Made by a program: the position numbers and the translations under genes
Shown here: positions 1-5,674 of the stretch, piece after piece
How positions within the stretch are numbered: position 1 is the stretch's first letter
How the letters are laid out: every line of letters starts with the position of its first letter
DNA from: Thermoleophilaceae bacterium
GTDB taxonomy: Bacteria; Actinomycetota; Thermoleophilia; Solirubrobacterales; Thermoleophilaceae
Assembly: GCA_013695885.1 (NCBI GenBank)
Contig: JACCZP010000334.1
Coordinates: 1 to 5,674 of the forward strand
Reading direction: 5' to 3'
DNA: 5,674 bases
The notes under the pieces: model-generated
The model's input: the letters and a program-made list of their open reading frames with translations, nothing else
Databases searched by the model: none
What the model was told of the DNA's origin: nothing

Positions 1-893
1 GCCCGGCGCTCGCGCTCCGCGGTCTCGGCGTCGAGGAGGAAGGTCTCGTTCTGGCGCCCGGCGCCAGCACGGGGGCCCGCGGCGGCGCCGGAGCCGGAGC
101 TCGAGGCGGCCCCCACGCCGGCGGCCACCGCCGCGGCGTCGATCTCACCGGTATCGGCCTCCGCGCCGGCGCCGCCCTGCTCGCCGAGCCGGAACACGAC
201 CACCGTGATGTTGTCACGGCCCCCGTTGGCGTTGGCTATGCCCACCAGCTCCTGCGCGGCCTCGGTGAGCGAGGCGCCGGCCCTGAGCACCTGGCCCATG
301 CGATCCTCGGTGACCATCCCGGTCAGGCCGTCGGAGCAGAGCAGGTAGACGTCGCCGTCGGCGGCGGGGAAGGTCAAGGTCTCGACCTCGACGTCCGGCT
401 CGGGCCCGAGCGCACGGGTGATGATCGAGCGCTGCGGGTGATGCTCGGCGGCCTCGCGTGTCAGCTCGCCGCGGCGGACGTACTCCTCGACCAGTGAGTG
501 GTCGGTGGTCAGCCGCTCGAGGTCGCCGTCGCGCAGGCGGTAGGCGCGCGAGTCGCCCACGTGTCCGATCGCCACGTCGTGGTCGCCGACGATCACCGCG
601 GTGAGGGTCGTGCCCATGCCGGCTCGGGACTCGTCCTCGCGGGCCATGTCGTAGATGCGGCGGTTGGCCTCCTTGGCGATGCGCACCAACTCGCGCTCGG
701 GACCCTCGGAGGGGTCGAGCCCCTCCTGGAAGGCCTCGACCGCGATCTGCGAGGCCACCTCCCCCGCGCGTGCCCCGCCCATGCCGTCAGCGACCGCGAA
801 TACGGGTGAGGACTCGTAGTACGAGTCCTCGTTGGTCTTCCTCTGTCGGCCGACGTCCGTGACGCCGGCCTCCTCGACGATGGCCAGTCCCAC
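1..893 (-). CDS. pstP: PP2C-family Ser/Thr protein phosphatase, PstP/Stp1-like (3' end off window)
   Basis: This enzyme is expected to remove phosphate from phospho-Ser/Thr proteins in a metal-dependent way, reversing the kinase encoded upstream and resetting its FHA partners. I translated 297 residues from GTG at 893; the frame stays open to the window edge. The PP2C motifs appear in order: GRQRKTNED at residues 15-23, VADGMGG at 34-40 (metal ligand D36), GMGTT at 92-96, GHVGDSRAYRL at 110-120, SIITRALG at 156-163, LLCSDGL at 184-190 (D188) and GRDNITVVVF at 225-234 (D227). The catalytic domain is therefore complete. After about residue 237 comes a Gly/Ala/Ser-rich linker. Mycobacterial PstP has a membrane helix and an external domain after such a linker, so a membrane anchor probably lies beyond base 1. 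The GTG start is supported by AGGAG at 906-902, eight bases upstream. It is the last gene visible in the operon, 5 bases after fhaB. The family call is certain; orthology to PstP rests on gene order. Confidence 0.95.
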   Translation of the reverse strand, partial: MGLAIVEEAGVTDVGRQRKTNEDSYYESSPVFAVADGMGGARAGEVASQIAVEAFQEGLDPSEGPERELVRIAKEANRRIYDMAREDESRAGMGTTLTAVIVGDHDVAIGHVGDSRAYRLRDGDLERLTTDHSLVEEYVRRGELTREAAEHHPQRSIITRALGPEPDVEVETLTFPAADGDVYLLCSDGLTGMVTEDRMGQVLRAGASLTEAAQELVGIANANGGRDNITVVVFRLGEQGGAGAEADTGEIDAAAVAAGVGAASSSGSGAAAGPRAGAGRQNETFLLDAETAERERR

Positions 894-898
894 GTGGG

Positions 899-1387
899 CT
901 ACTCCTGGTAGCGGTACTCCGTCTCCCCTATGCGCACGGTATCGGCCACCGACAGCCGCTCCGGGCGCCGGAGCGGACGGCCGTTCAGGTAGGTGCCGTT
1001 GGTTGACCCTGCGTCCTCGACGTAGACGTGACCGCCGCGGAGGTACACGTGCGCGTGGGTGGAGGAGGCGAAGGAGTCCTGCACGGTGATGTCCGCGGTG
1101 GTCGCACGCCCGAGCATCAGGCTCTCACCGACCTCGAACGTGGTGCCGGGATCGTGGCCCATGGCCGCCACCACCTCGAGCCTGGGCAGGCCGCTCGGGC
1201 CACGCTCCTCCCGCTCGGTGCGACCGCGCCGGCGCCCGGGGCGACGCTCGCCGCCGGCGTCGGCGTATGCCTCCTCGGCCACGCCCGCCACGTCCCGGGA
1301 CGCGCTGCGGGCGACGAGGATGAGGAACAGGTAGAGGACAGCCAGAAAGCCGAACTTGAGCAGAAGCGCGAGCGGATCTTCATCCAC
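899..1387 (-). CDS. fhaB: FhaB/FipA-like membrane-anchored FHA-domain protein
   Basis: This is a small phospho-threonine reader of 162 residues, close to the length of mycobacterial FhaB (about 155). A hydrophobic helix at about residues 8-27 (LLLKFGFLAVLYLFLILVA) anchors it in the membrane. A very basic linker follows at about 45-63, then a C-terminal FHA domain at about 70-160. The FHA binding residues are present: GR at 93-94, SSTH at 108-111 (the SxxH signature) and GSTNGT at 127-132, so binding should be intact. In Mycobacterium FhaB (FipA) interacts with division proteins and with phosphorylated PASTA kinase activation loops; a similar role here is inference. Translation starts at GTG (1387), the only sensible start because the frame runs into the end of fhaA. 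The gene lies 10 bases after the fhaA stop, without a strong Shine-Dalgarno sequence, so coupling to fhaA is likely. Confidence 0.93.
   Translation of the reverse strand: MDEDPLALLLKFGFLAVLYLFLILVARSASRDVAGVAEEAYADAGGERRPGRRRGRTEREERGPSGLPRLEVVAAMGHDPGTTFEVGESLMLGRATTADITVQDSFASSTHAHVYLRGGHVYVEDAGSTNGTYLNGRPLRRPERLSVADTVRIGETEYRYQE
902..906 (-). promoter_or_regulatory. Ribosome binding site for the PP2C phosphatase
   Basis: On the minus strand AGGAG reads from 906 to 902, inside the last codons of fhaB (...CAG GAG TAG). It is eight bases before GTG at 893, an ideal Shine-Dalgarno distance. It fixes the GTG as the start of the phosphatase and implies that ribosomes finishing fhaB can reload there. 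Confidence 0.75.
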
Positions 1388-1397
1388 GAGAGCGCTT

Positions 1398-2147
1398 CTA
1401 CTCGTTCTCGAAGGAGAGCTTGGCCAGCCCGAGCGTGATCTCGTCGCCCTCCGACAGCGACGCCTCCTCCACGCGCCGTCCGTTCAGCTTCACCCCGTTG
1501 GTCGACCCGAGGTCGGCCACCACCCAACCCTCGCCCGCGCGACGTACCTCGGCGTGGCGGCGCGAGACGTTGGGGTCGTCGATCACGACGTCGCATTCGC
1601 GCGAGCGACCGAGGACGAGGGTCTCGCCGGAGAGGACCGTGCGCTTGCCGTCGCCCACGAGCAGCGCACGGGCGGAGTCGCCCGCGCCCACCGAGAGCGG
1701 ACGGGCCTCGCGGTCCGGCGAGTAGACCATCGTGTGCCCCACGTCGCCCTGCTCGGGCTGGCCGCCCTCCTCCTCGGGCGGCCGCACCATCTGGGCCTGG
1801 ATGCCGAACTCCCCGAGACGCAGCCGATCGTCGGTCTCGAAGTCGATCCCCGGACGGGTGACGAGCGCGAGGCCCTCCTTGCGGGCATGCTCGAGCAGGT
1901 AGTCGGACAGCTCCTTCTTCAGCGCGTCCTCGTAGTTCTCGAACTGCTGGCGATCCTGCTCCGAGAGGTAGACCGTGAAACGATTCGGCACGTACACCCG
2001 CGAGATCGAGATCGCACGGTGCCCCTCCATCTCCTTGGCCAGCTTGCGCGCCAGCTCGACCGGCTGCACGTTCGACTTGAACACGCGTCCGAACGTGCCC
2101 TCGACGAGGCCCTCGATCTTCGATTCGATGGAGCGCATAAGGCTCAT
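1398..2147 (-). CDS. fhaA: FhaA-like protein: DUF3662 domain plus C-terminal FHA domain
   Basis: This is a cytoplasmic phospho-threonine reader of 249 residues. Residues 1-120 match the DUF3662/FhaA N-terminal domain: an opening helix (SIESKIEGLVEGTFGRVFKS), then VQPVELARKLAKEME and VPNRFTVYLSEQD. A Glu/Pro/Gly-rich linker spans about 122-158, and the FHA domain about 160-247. FHA binding residues are visible: GR at 180-181, SRRH at 195-198 and GSTNG at 214-218; the usual final threonine of GSTNGT is valine here. Mycobacterial FhaA is about twice as long because of a long disordered linker; this is the compact form. There it binds the phosphorylated pseudokinase domain of MviN, the lipid II flippase, and restrains peptidoglycan synthesis; the same job here is inference. 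Its ATG overlaps the kinase stop (ATGA), with a weak AGGA ten bases upstream. A second in-frame ATG lies at 2138. Confidence 0.95.
   Translation of the reverse strand: MSLMRSIESKIEGLVEGTFGRVFKSNVQPVELARKLAKEMEGHRAISISRVYVPNRFTVYLSEQDRQQFENYEDALKKELSDYLLEHARKEGLALVTRPGIDFETDDRLRLGEFGIQAQMVRPPEEEGGQPEQGDVGHTMVYSPDREARPLSVGAGDSARALLVGDGKRTVLSGETLVLGRSRECDVVIDDPNVSRRHAEVRRAGEGWVVADLGSTNGVKLNGRRVEEASLSEGDEITLGLAKLSFENE
2144..2147 (-). promoter_or_regulatory. ATGA stop/start overlap coupling the kinase to fhaA
   Basis: The fhaA start codon (ATG, 2147-2145) and the kinase stop codon (TGA, 2146-2144) share bases. This is the typical arrangement for translational coupling by reinitiation and would keep kinase and reader levels linked. 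Confidence 0.7.
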
Positions 2148-4123
2148 TCCGAAGCCATCCTACGCAAGACCGGGGCGGCCACCACCGCCGTGAGAGCGCC
2201 CAGAAGGGCCCCTCCCAGGGCCCCGCGTGGGTCGGTCGCGAGGCCCCACTCCGCGAGGTACTCGCCCATCGCCCGGTGCGCGAGCACGAGTCCCGCGGCC
2301 CACACCGCGCCGAGCAGGAGGTCCTGTCCCAACGAGCGCCCGCGCACGGCCAGGGGCAGCACGACGGCGAAGGCGACCCACGCCAGGGCGGGAAGAAGCG
2401 CCGGAGTCGTGAGAAGCGGCACGAGGCCATCGCGTACGGCGGCGCTCGCCGAGGCCGCGATGCGCGCGGGCGAGCCCGTGCCCTCGGGGGCGCCGAACAC
2501 GAGCCGCTCGCCGCTCGCCACCTCGGCGAGCGCCACCCAGAGGAAAGCGCCCGCAGCGAGGCCCGCGCGCCGCAGGGTGCCCCGCGCGAGGCCGGCGAGC
2601 GCGCAGGAGGCGGGGCCGAGCGCAATCCATCCGAGAGCCACGGCCACGGCGGGGGCCGACCAGAGCGCCCCGGCGCGGGGAAGCAGCACGGGGACGCAGG
2701 ACGCGGCGGCGGCGGCCATCACCGCGGCCCCCTGACGTTCGAGGTCGCCGAGCCCGAGCCACGCCACGATGCACCCGGCGGCAACGAGCCACCCGATGCG
2801 CGGGAGGAGCGCCACCGCAACGCCGACCCCGGCGCCGGCGGCCGCCGCCTCGACCGGGGGGCGCCCCGGCAAGAGGAGCTCGAGCGCGAGCACGGCGAGC
2901 GTCGCGGCCCCTGCTCCGGCGGCCAGGCGTGCCGCGAGGCGGCCGAGGCCGCGGGAGCGGGAGAGGCCCTCGGCGTAGGGGTCGTCGGCGCCCCTGCCCT
3001 CGAGGGGCGGCCGGCGCGCGGCCCGGTGATCGCGCGACGGGTCGGATGCCCCCGCCGCTCCTAGGCGCTCGACCCAGCCGCGCCGCGGACGGCGGGCGAG
3101 CCCGAAGCGTGCGATCGTGGCGGGCTCCTCGAGCCCGCCCTTGCCCGAGAGGGTGTTCACGGGCCGGGCCAGCCCCTCGCGGAGGTCGTCGAGCGTTCCG
3201 CGCCAGGCCGGATCGGGATCGAGTGCGCGGTCGACCGCCCGCGTCAGCCCGGCCGGGAGCTCGGGACGCGTGCGTCCGAGAGTGGGGAGCGGTGTCCCGA
3301 CCCGGCGAGCGGTGTCGGCCAGCCCCTGGCCGCGCACCGGGTTCCAGCCCACCAGCGCCTCGTAGAGGGTGATGGCGAGCGCGTAGAGGTCGGCCTCACC
3401 CGAGACCTCGAGCCCCGCGGCCTGCTCGGGCGCCATGTAGGCGAGCGTGCCCACCACGTCACCGGTCTGGGTGAGCACGTCCTCGGAGGCGAGGCGCGAG
3501 GCGCCGAAGTCGGCGAGCTTCGCGAACCCGGCGCCCGCGGCGGGCTCGGCCACCACCATGATGTTCTGGGGCTTGACGTCGCGGTGGACGACGCCGCGGC
3601 CGTGCGCGTGGGCCAGGGCGTCGCACATGGCCTCGCCGACGCGGGCCACGTCGCGATCGGAGATCGCCCCGCCCTCGATCAGCTCCGCCAGGGTCCAACC
3701 GGGCACGTACTCGGACACGAGGTACGCGCGCTCGGCGTCGGAGCCGAGCTCATAGAGGGCCACTATGCCCGGATGGCCGAGACGGGCCGCGGCGCGTGCC
3801 TCGCGCTCGGTCCGAGCCCACGCTCCGAGCCCCTCGCGCGGCACGGACTTGAGCGCCACCTCGCGGTCGAGGCGCTCGTCGAGGGCGAGCCACACGACTC
3901 CGAAGCCGCCGGCCCCGAGTCGCTCCCCGAGGCGGTAGCGACCGATGACGAGTGCCCCGGGCTCGAGCCGCGGCGCTGCGGCCTCTCCGTCCAGGGAGAA
4001 GGTCCCGTTCTCGCCCGACGCCGCCGTCCGCGCCCGCGCCCGCGCCCGATCGTCCCGGAGGGCGTAGGTCGGCTCCCCCGCCACGTCGGGCTCGAGCCGC
4101 TCGGTGGTCCGCTCTCGTTCCAT
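2144..4123 (-). CDS. Hanks-type Ser/Thr protein kinase with polytopic membrane C-terminus
   Basis: This kinase probably phosphorylates threonines on the FHA proteins and on envelope targets. Starting at ATG 4123 it has 659 residues. After a short Arg/Ala-rich leader, the kinase domain spans about 61-325. It has a glycine loop (GERLGAGGFGVVWLA, 66-80), catalytic lysine K92 (VALKSV), helix-C glutamate near 108, catalytic loop HRDVKPQN at 180-187 (D182), DFG at 205-207, activation-loop TQT at 218-220 and APEQ at 231-234. All key residues are present, so it should be active. The TQT pair matches the autophosphorylated pair in PknB. A basic juxtamembrane stretch (about 330-393) is followed by roughly eight hydrophobic segments from about 396 to 653. 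No PASTA repeats are present. AAGAGG (4140-4135) lies 11 bases before the ATG. An in-frame GTG at 4171 would add 16 residues but lacks a ribosome site. It is probably the first gene of the operon. Confidence 0.93.
   Translation of the reverse strand: MERERTTERLEPDVAGEPTYALRDDRARARARTAASGENGTFSLDGEAAAPRLEPGALVIGRYRLGERLGAGGFGVVWLALDERLDREVALKSVPREGLGAWARTEREARAAARLGHPGIVALYELGSDAERAYLVSEYVPGWTLAELIEGGAISDRDVARVGEAMCDALAHAHGRGVVHRDVKPQNIMVVAEPAAGAGFAKLADFGASRLASEDVLTQTGDVVGTLAYMAPEQAAGLEVSGEADLYALAITLYEALVGWNPVRGQGLADTARRVGTPLPTLGRTRPELPAGLTRAVDRALDPDPAWRGTLDDLREGLARPVNTLSGKGGLEEPATIARFGLARRPRRGWVERLGAAGASDPSRDHRAARRPPLEGRGADDPYAEGLSRSRGLGRLAARLAAGAGAATLAVLALELLLPGRPPVEAAAAGAGVGVAVALLPRIGWLVAAGCIVAWLGLGDLERQGAAVMAAAAASCVPVLLPRAGALWSAPAVAVALGWIALGPASCALAGLARGTLRRAGLAAGAFLWVALAEVASGERLVFGAPEGTGSPARIAASASAAVRDGLVPLLTTPALLPALAWVAFAVVLPLAVRGRSLGQDLLLGAVWAAGLVLAHRAMGEYLAEWGLATDPRGALGGALLGALTAVVAAPVLRRMASE
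4031..4048. repeat. Three perfect tandem copies of a 6-base unit
   Basis: The unit CGCCCG repeats three times without mismatch inside the kinase gene. On the minus strand it encodes the alternating Arg-Ala run in the N-terminal leader, before the kinase domain. Copy-number change would add or remove two residues without shifting the frame, so it is probably tolerated. Confidence 0.6.
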
Positions 4124-4229
4124 GGCGTCGGTGGCCTCTTCGCCCGCGGGTGGGTGGGACCTGCGAGCCACGGGTCGCTGCGCGGCCGGGTCCGAACGGC
4201 GGGACGGCCGACCCTGCGGTCATACTCCC
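4124..4229. promoter_or_regulatory. Divergent intergenic region between the kinase operon and the CARDB-like gene
   Basis: About 106 bases separate the two divergent starts, so promoters for both transcripts should lie here or just inside the flanking genes. The region is GC-rich. The only AT-leaning patch is GGTCATACTCCC at 4218-4229. CATACT (4221-4226) resembles a -10 box for the plus gene, and the reverse reading TATGAC (4224-4219) is a weaker candidate for the operon. I found no convincing -35 box for either. An imperfect inverted repeat lies at 4183-4210. If the kinase really begins at GTG 4171, the gap shrinks to about 58 bases. Confidence 0.45.
4183..4210. repeat. Imperfect inverted repeat in the divergent promoter region
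   Basis: CGGCC (4183-4187) pairs with GGCCG (4206-4210), and GTCC (4190-4193) pairs with GGAC (4202-4205). There is a two-base bulge on the left arm and an 8-base loop. It could be a regulator site or an RNA hairpin in the kinase leader, but short GC palindromes arise easily at this base composition. Confidence 0.3.
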
Positions 4230-5408
4230 ATGCGCGGTCCGTCGGCCGAGGGGATCCCCCCCTCCCGGCGCCGCAGCCCAGAGAAGGTGTCCTACCAGCC
4301 CGACACCGTGCCCACGTCGCCGTCGCGCCCGCGCTCCACGCCACCACGGCGCCGTCCGCCCCCGCGGCCGGATCCCGCCATCCGCTCCCGTCAGGTGGTG
4401 GCCCTCGTCGTCGCTCTCGTGGTCATCCTGCTCCTGGTGCTCGGCGTCCGCTCGTGCCGGGACTCCCGTCGTGAGCGCGCGCTCACCGACTACGCGCAGG
4501 ACTCCGGCGCCCTGACACAGGAGTCCGCGCAGCTCTCGGCCTCGCTCTTCGGGCTGCTGAAGAGCCCGGGCGACCGCAGTCCGGTGGAGATGCAGAGCAC
4601 GGTCAACGGGCTCTCCGTCCAGGCGTCGCGACTGGCGGACCGTGCCGGGGCGGTCGAGGCGCCGGACGACCTCACCGACGGGCACGGTCAACTGGCCGAG
4701 GTGCTCGCCCTGCGGCGTGACGGGGTCGCGGGCGTCGCGCGGCAGTTGCCCACCGCGCTCGCCGACGAGGGTCGCCGGGAGGCGGCGCGCGCGATCTCCG
4801 GCGAGATGCAGGCCTTCCTGGCCAGCGATGTCCTCTACGCCCGACGGTTCCGCCCGGCGCTCGAACGGAGCTTCCGCGAGGAGGAGATCCCCGGTGGAGC
4901 CCAGGCCGCGAGCACGCCCTTCCTCCCGGACATCTCCTGGCTGCGGCCGGAGACCGTCGCCACCCGTCTGGGGCGGCTGCGCTCGGGGGTCGAGGACCGT
5001 GCGGCCACTCCCGGGGTCCACGGGGTCGCGCTCTCCGGGGTCACGGTCACGCCGGCCGGCACACGGCTGGCGCCGGCGACGCCGGTTCAGATCGCCGCCG
5101 CCGAGGGAATCGGCTTCGACGTCGAGGTGCAGAACCAGGGGGAGAGCGAGGAGGAGTTGGCCGTGCGACTCACGCTCTCGGGCGAGGGCATCGAGCCGCT
5201 CGAGCGGGACAAGGAGCTCGCCGAGCCACTCGCCGCCGGCGAGTCGGAGACGGTGTCCATACCCCTGGCCGAGACGCCGCCCACCGGGATGCCCGTGACC
5301 GTCGAGGTCGAGGTGGCACCTGTCCCGGGCGAGAGCGAGAAGGGCAACAACCGGGGATCGTTCGCGGTCACCTTCACACCGGCGGCCGCCGGCCCGGACT
5401 CGCAGTAG
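4230..5408 (+). CDS. Single-pass membrane protein with C-terminal CARDB/Ig-like domain, function unknown
   Basis: I do not recognise a named family for the whole protein. From ATG 4230 it has 392 residues. Residues 1-52 are Pro/Arg/Ser-rich and basic; residues 54-73 form one strong membrane helix (RQVVALVVALVVILLLVLGV). Residues 82-215 look mainly helical and charged, and 262-384 look beta-rich. The last part (FDVEVQNQGE at 296-305, PLAAGESETVSIPL at 333-346, and VEVAPVPGESEKGNNR at 360-375) resembles a CARDB or related Ig-like fold, whose final strands often carry an E-x-x-x-NN pattern. The positive N-terminus suggests a cytoplasmic tail with the large C-terminal part outside the cell. No Shine-Dalgarno sequence precedes the ATG, so the start is uncertain. 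GTG 4287 is an alternative, and the frame is open upstream to 4104, but that would run into the kinase gene. It is divergent from the kinase operon and 10 bases before the next gene. Confidence 0.8.
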   Translation: MRGPSAEGIPPSRRRSPEKVSYQPDTVPTSPSRPRSTPPRRRPPPRPDPAIRSRQVVALVVALVVILLLVLGVRSCRDSRRERALTDYAQDSGALTQESAQLSASLFGLLKSPGDRSPVEMQSTVNGLSVQASRLADRAGAVEAPDDLTDGHGQLAEVLALRRDGVAGVARQLPTALADEGRREAARAISGEMQAFLASDVLYARRFRPALERSFREEEIPGGAQAASTPFLPDISWLRPETVATRLGRLRSGVEDRAATPGVHGVALSGVTVTPAGTRLAPATPVQIAAAEGIGFDVEVQNQGESEEELAVRLTLSGEGIEPLERDKELAEPLAAGESETVSIPLAETPPTGMPVTVEVEVAPVPGESEKGNNRGSFAVTFTPAAAGPDSQ

Positions 5409-5418
5409 GCTCCCGCGG

Positions 5419-5674
5419 ATGACGGATCTGATCAGCTCACCGACCGGCCTCGTCGCCCTCGGCGGCGCCGCCGGCGCGGTTATCGCCCTCCTTCTGGCTG
5501 TCGTGCTCGGGTTCAAGCTCCGGCGCCTGCGGCGGGCCCAGAAGGCGGTGCTCGGCGACCACGACCAACGCGACCTCGTCGCCCACGCCGCGCGCCTGGA
5601 AGAGGGTTTCGTCGACCTGCGCGAGATGGTCGAGCACTCGCTCACCGGCGCCGAGCAGCGCCTGGTCGACCTCG
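5419..5674 (+). CDS. DUF4446-like membrane-anchored protein (3' end off window)
   Basis: Eighty-five residues are visible from ATG 5419 to the window edge. A membrane helix at about 9-32 is followed by a basic stop-transfer stretch (KLRRLRRAQKAVLG, 33-46). A charged helical segment, likely coiled coil, runs from about 50 to the edge. This order (short N-terminus, membrane helix, K/R-rich turn ending in a G, then coiled coil) matches the beginning of DUF4446 proteins, which are usually about 150-180 residues. The conserved C-terminal domain that defines the family would lie beyond the edge, so the call is provisional. The family has no established biochemical role. The start lies 10 bases after the upstream stop, with no clear ribosome site, suggesting the two genes share one transcript. 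Confidence 0.72.
   Translation, partial: MTDLISSPTGLVALGGAAGAVIALLLAVVLGFKLRRLRRAQKAVLGDHDQRDLVAHAARLEEGFVDLREMVEHSLTGAEQRLVDL

Noticed and set aside
498..809. Plus-strand frame of 103 codons within the phosphatase region
   Set aside because: It is the antisense shadow of the PP2C catalytic domain.
1117..2625. Minus-strand open frame of 502 codons
   Set aside because: It overlaps fhaB, fhaA and the kinase in another frame, and its translation is an Arg/Ala/Pro/Ser-rich string with no domain; typical of high-GC DNA.
1356..2735. Plus-strand open frame of 459 codons
   Set aside because: It is antisense to fhaB, fhaA and the kinase, all of which have clear domains. Its composition is biased and it shows no recognisable motif.
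4104..4229. Upstream extension of the CARDB-like gene to 4104
   Set aside because: It would overlap the 5' end of the divergent kinase gene and consume the whole promoter region; the added residues show no domain.
5409..5418. Possible terminator between the two plus-strand genes
   Set aside because: Ten bases with no stem-loop or T-run; the genes are more likely cotranscribed.
3750..5645. Minus-strand open frame of 631 codons
   Set aside because: It covers the kinase 5' end and runs antisense to both plus-strand genes. Its residues are low-complexity and Arg/Gly-rich, whereas the competing frames hold membrane helices and known domains.

Overview
The window is very GC-rich and gene-dense, and it has the layout of an actinobacterial cell-envelope signalling locus. 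The combination of FhaA (DUF3662 plus FHA), FhaB (membrane anchor plus FHA) and a PstP-type PP2C phosphatase is an actinobacterial hallmark. The extra DUF4446-type gene, and a kinase with a polytopic membrane tail instead of PASTA repeats, point to a deep-branching lineage such as Thermoleophilia (Solirubrobacterales or relatives). That placement is inference; there is no rRNA or other marker in the window.

The left three quarters (1 to about 4123) is one tight minus-strand operon. Read in its own direction it runs: transmembrane Ser/Thr kinase (4123-2144), FhaA-like reader (2147-1398), FhaB-like reader (1387-899), PP2C phosphatase (893 to beyond base 1). The kinase and fhaA overlap by 4 bases (ATGA). 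fhaA and fhaB are 10 bases apart. fhaB and the phosphatase are 5 bases apart, with the phosphatase ribosome binding site lying in the last codons of fhaB. It is a complete writer, reader and eraser set for threonine phosphorylation. In Mycobacterium the matching genes sit with rodA and pbpA and control cell-wall growth and division; those two genes may continue off the left edge.

A short divergent intergenic region (about 4124-4229) separates this operon from a plus-strand pair. The first gene of the pair (4230-5408) encodes a single-pass membrane protein with a proline/arginine-rich N-terminus, a helical middle and a CARDB/Ig-like C-terminal domain. The second (from 5419, cut by the right edge) encodes a DUF4446-like protein with an N-terminal membrane helix and the start of a coiled coil. 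Neither has a known function. Their position back to back with a phospho-signalling operon suggests an envelope or division role, but that is guilt by association only.

No tRNA, rRNA, CRISPR array, insertion sequence or phage feature was seen. The most noteworthy items are the kinase architecture, the uncharacterised CARDB/DUF4446 pair, and a possible phospho-threonine motif in the linker of FhaA.
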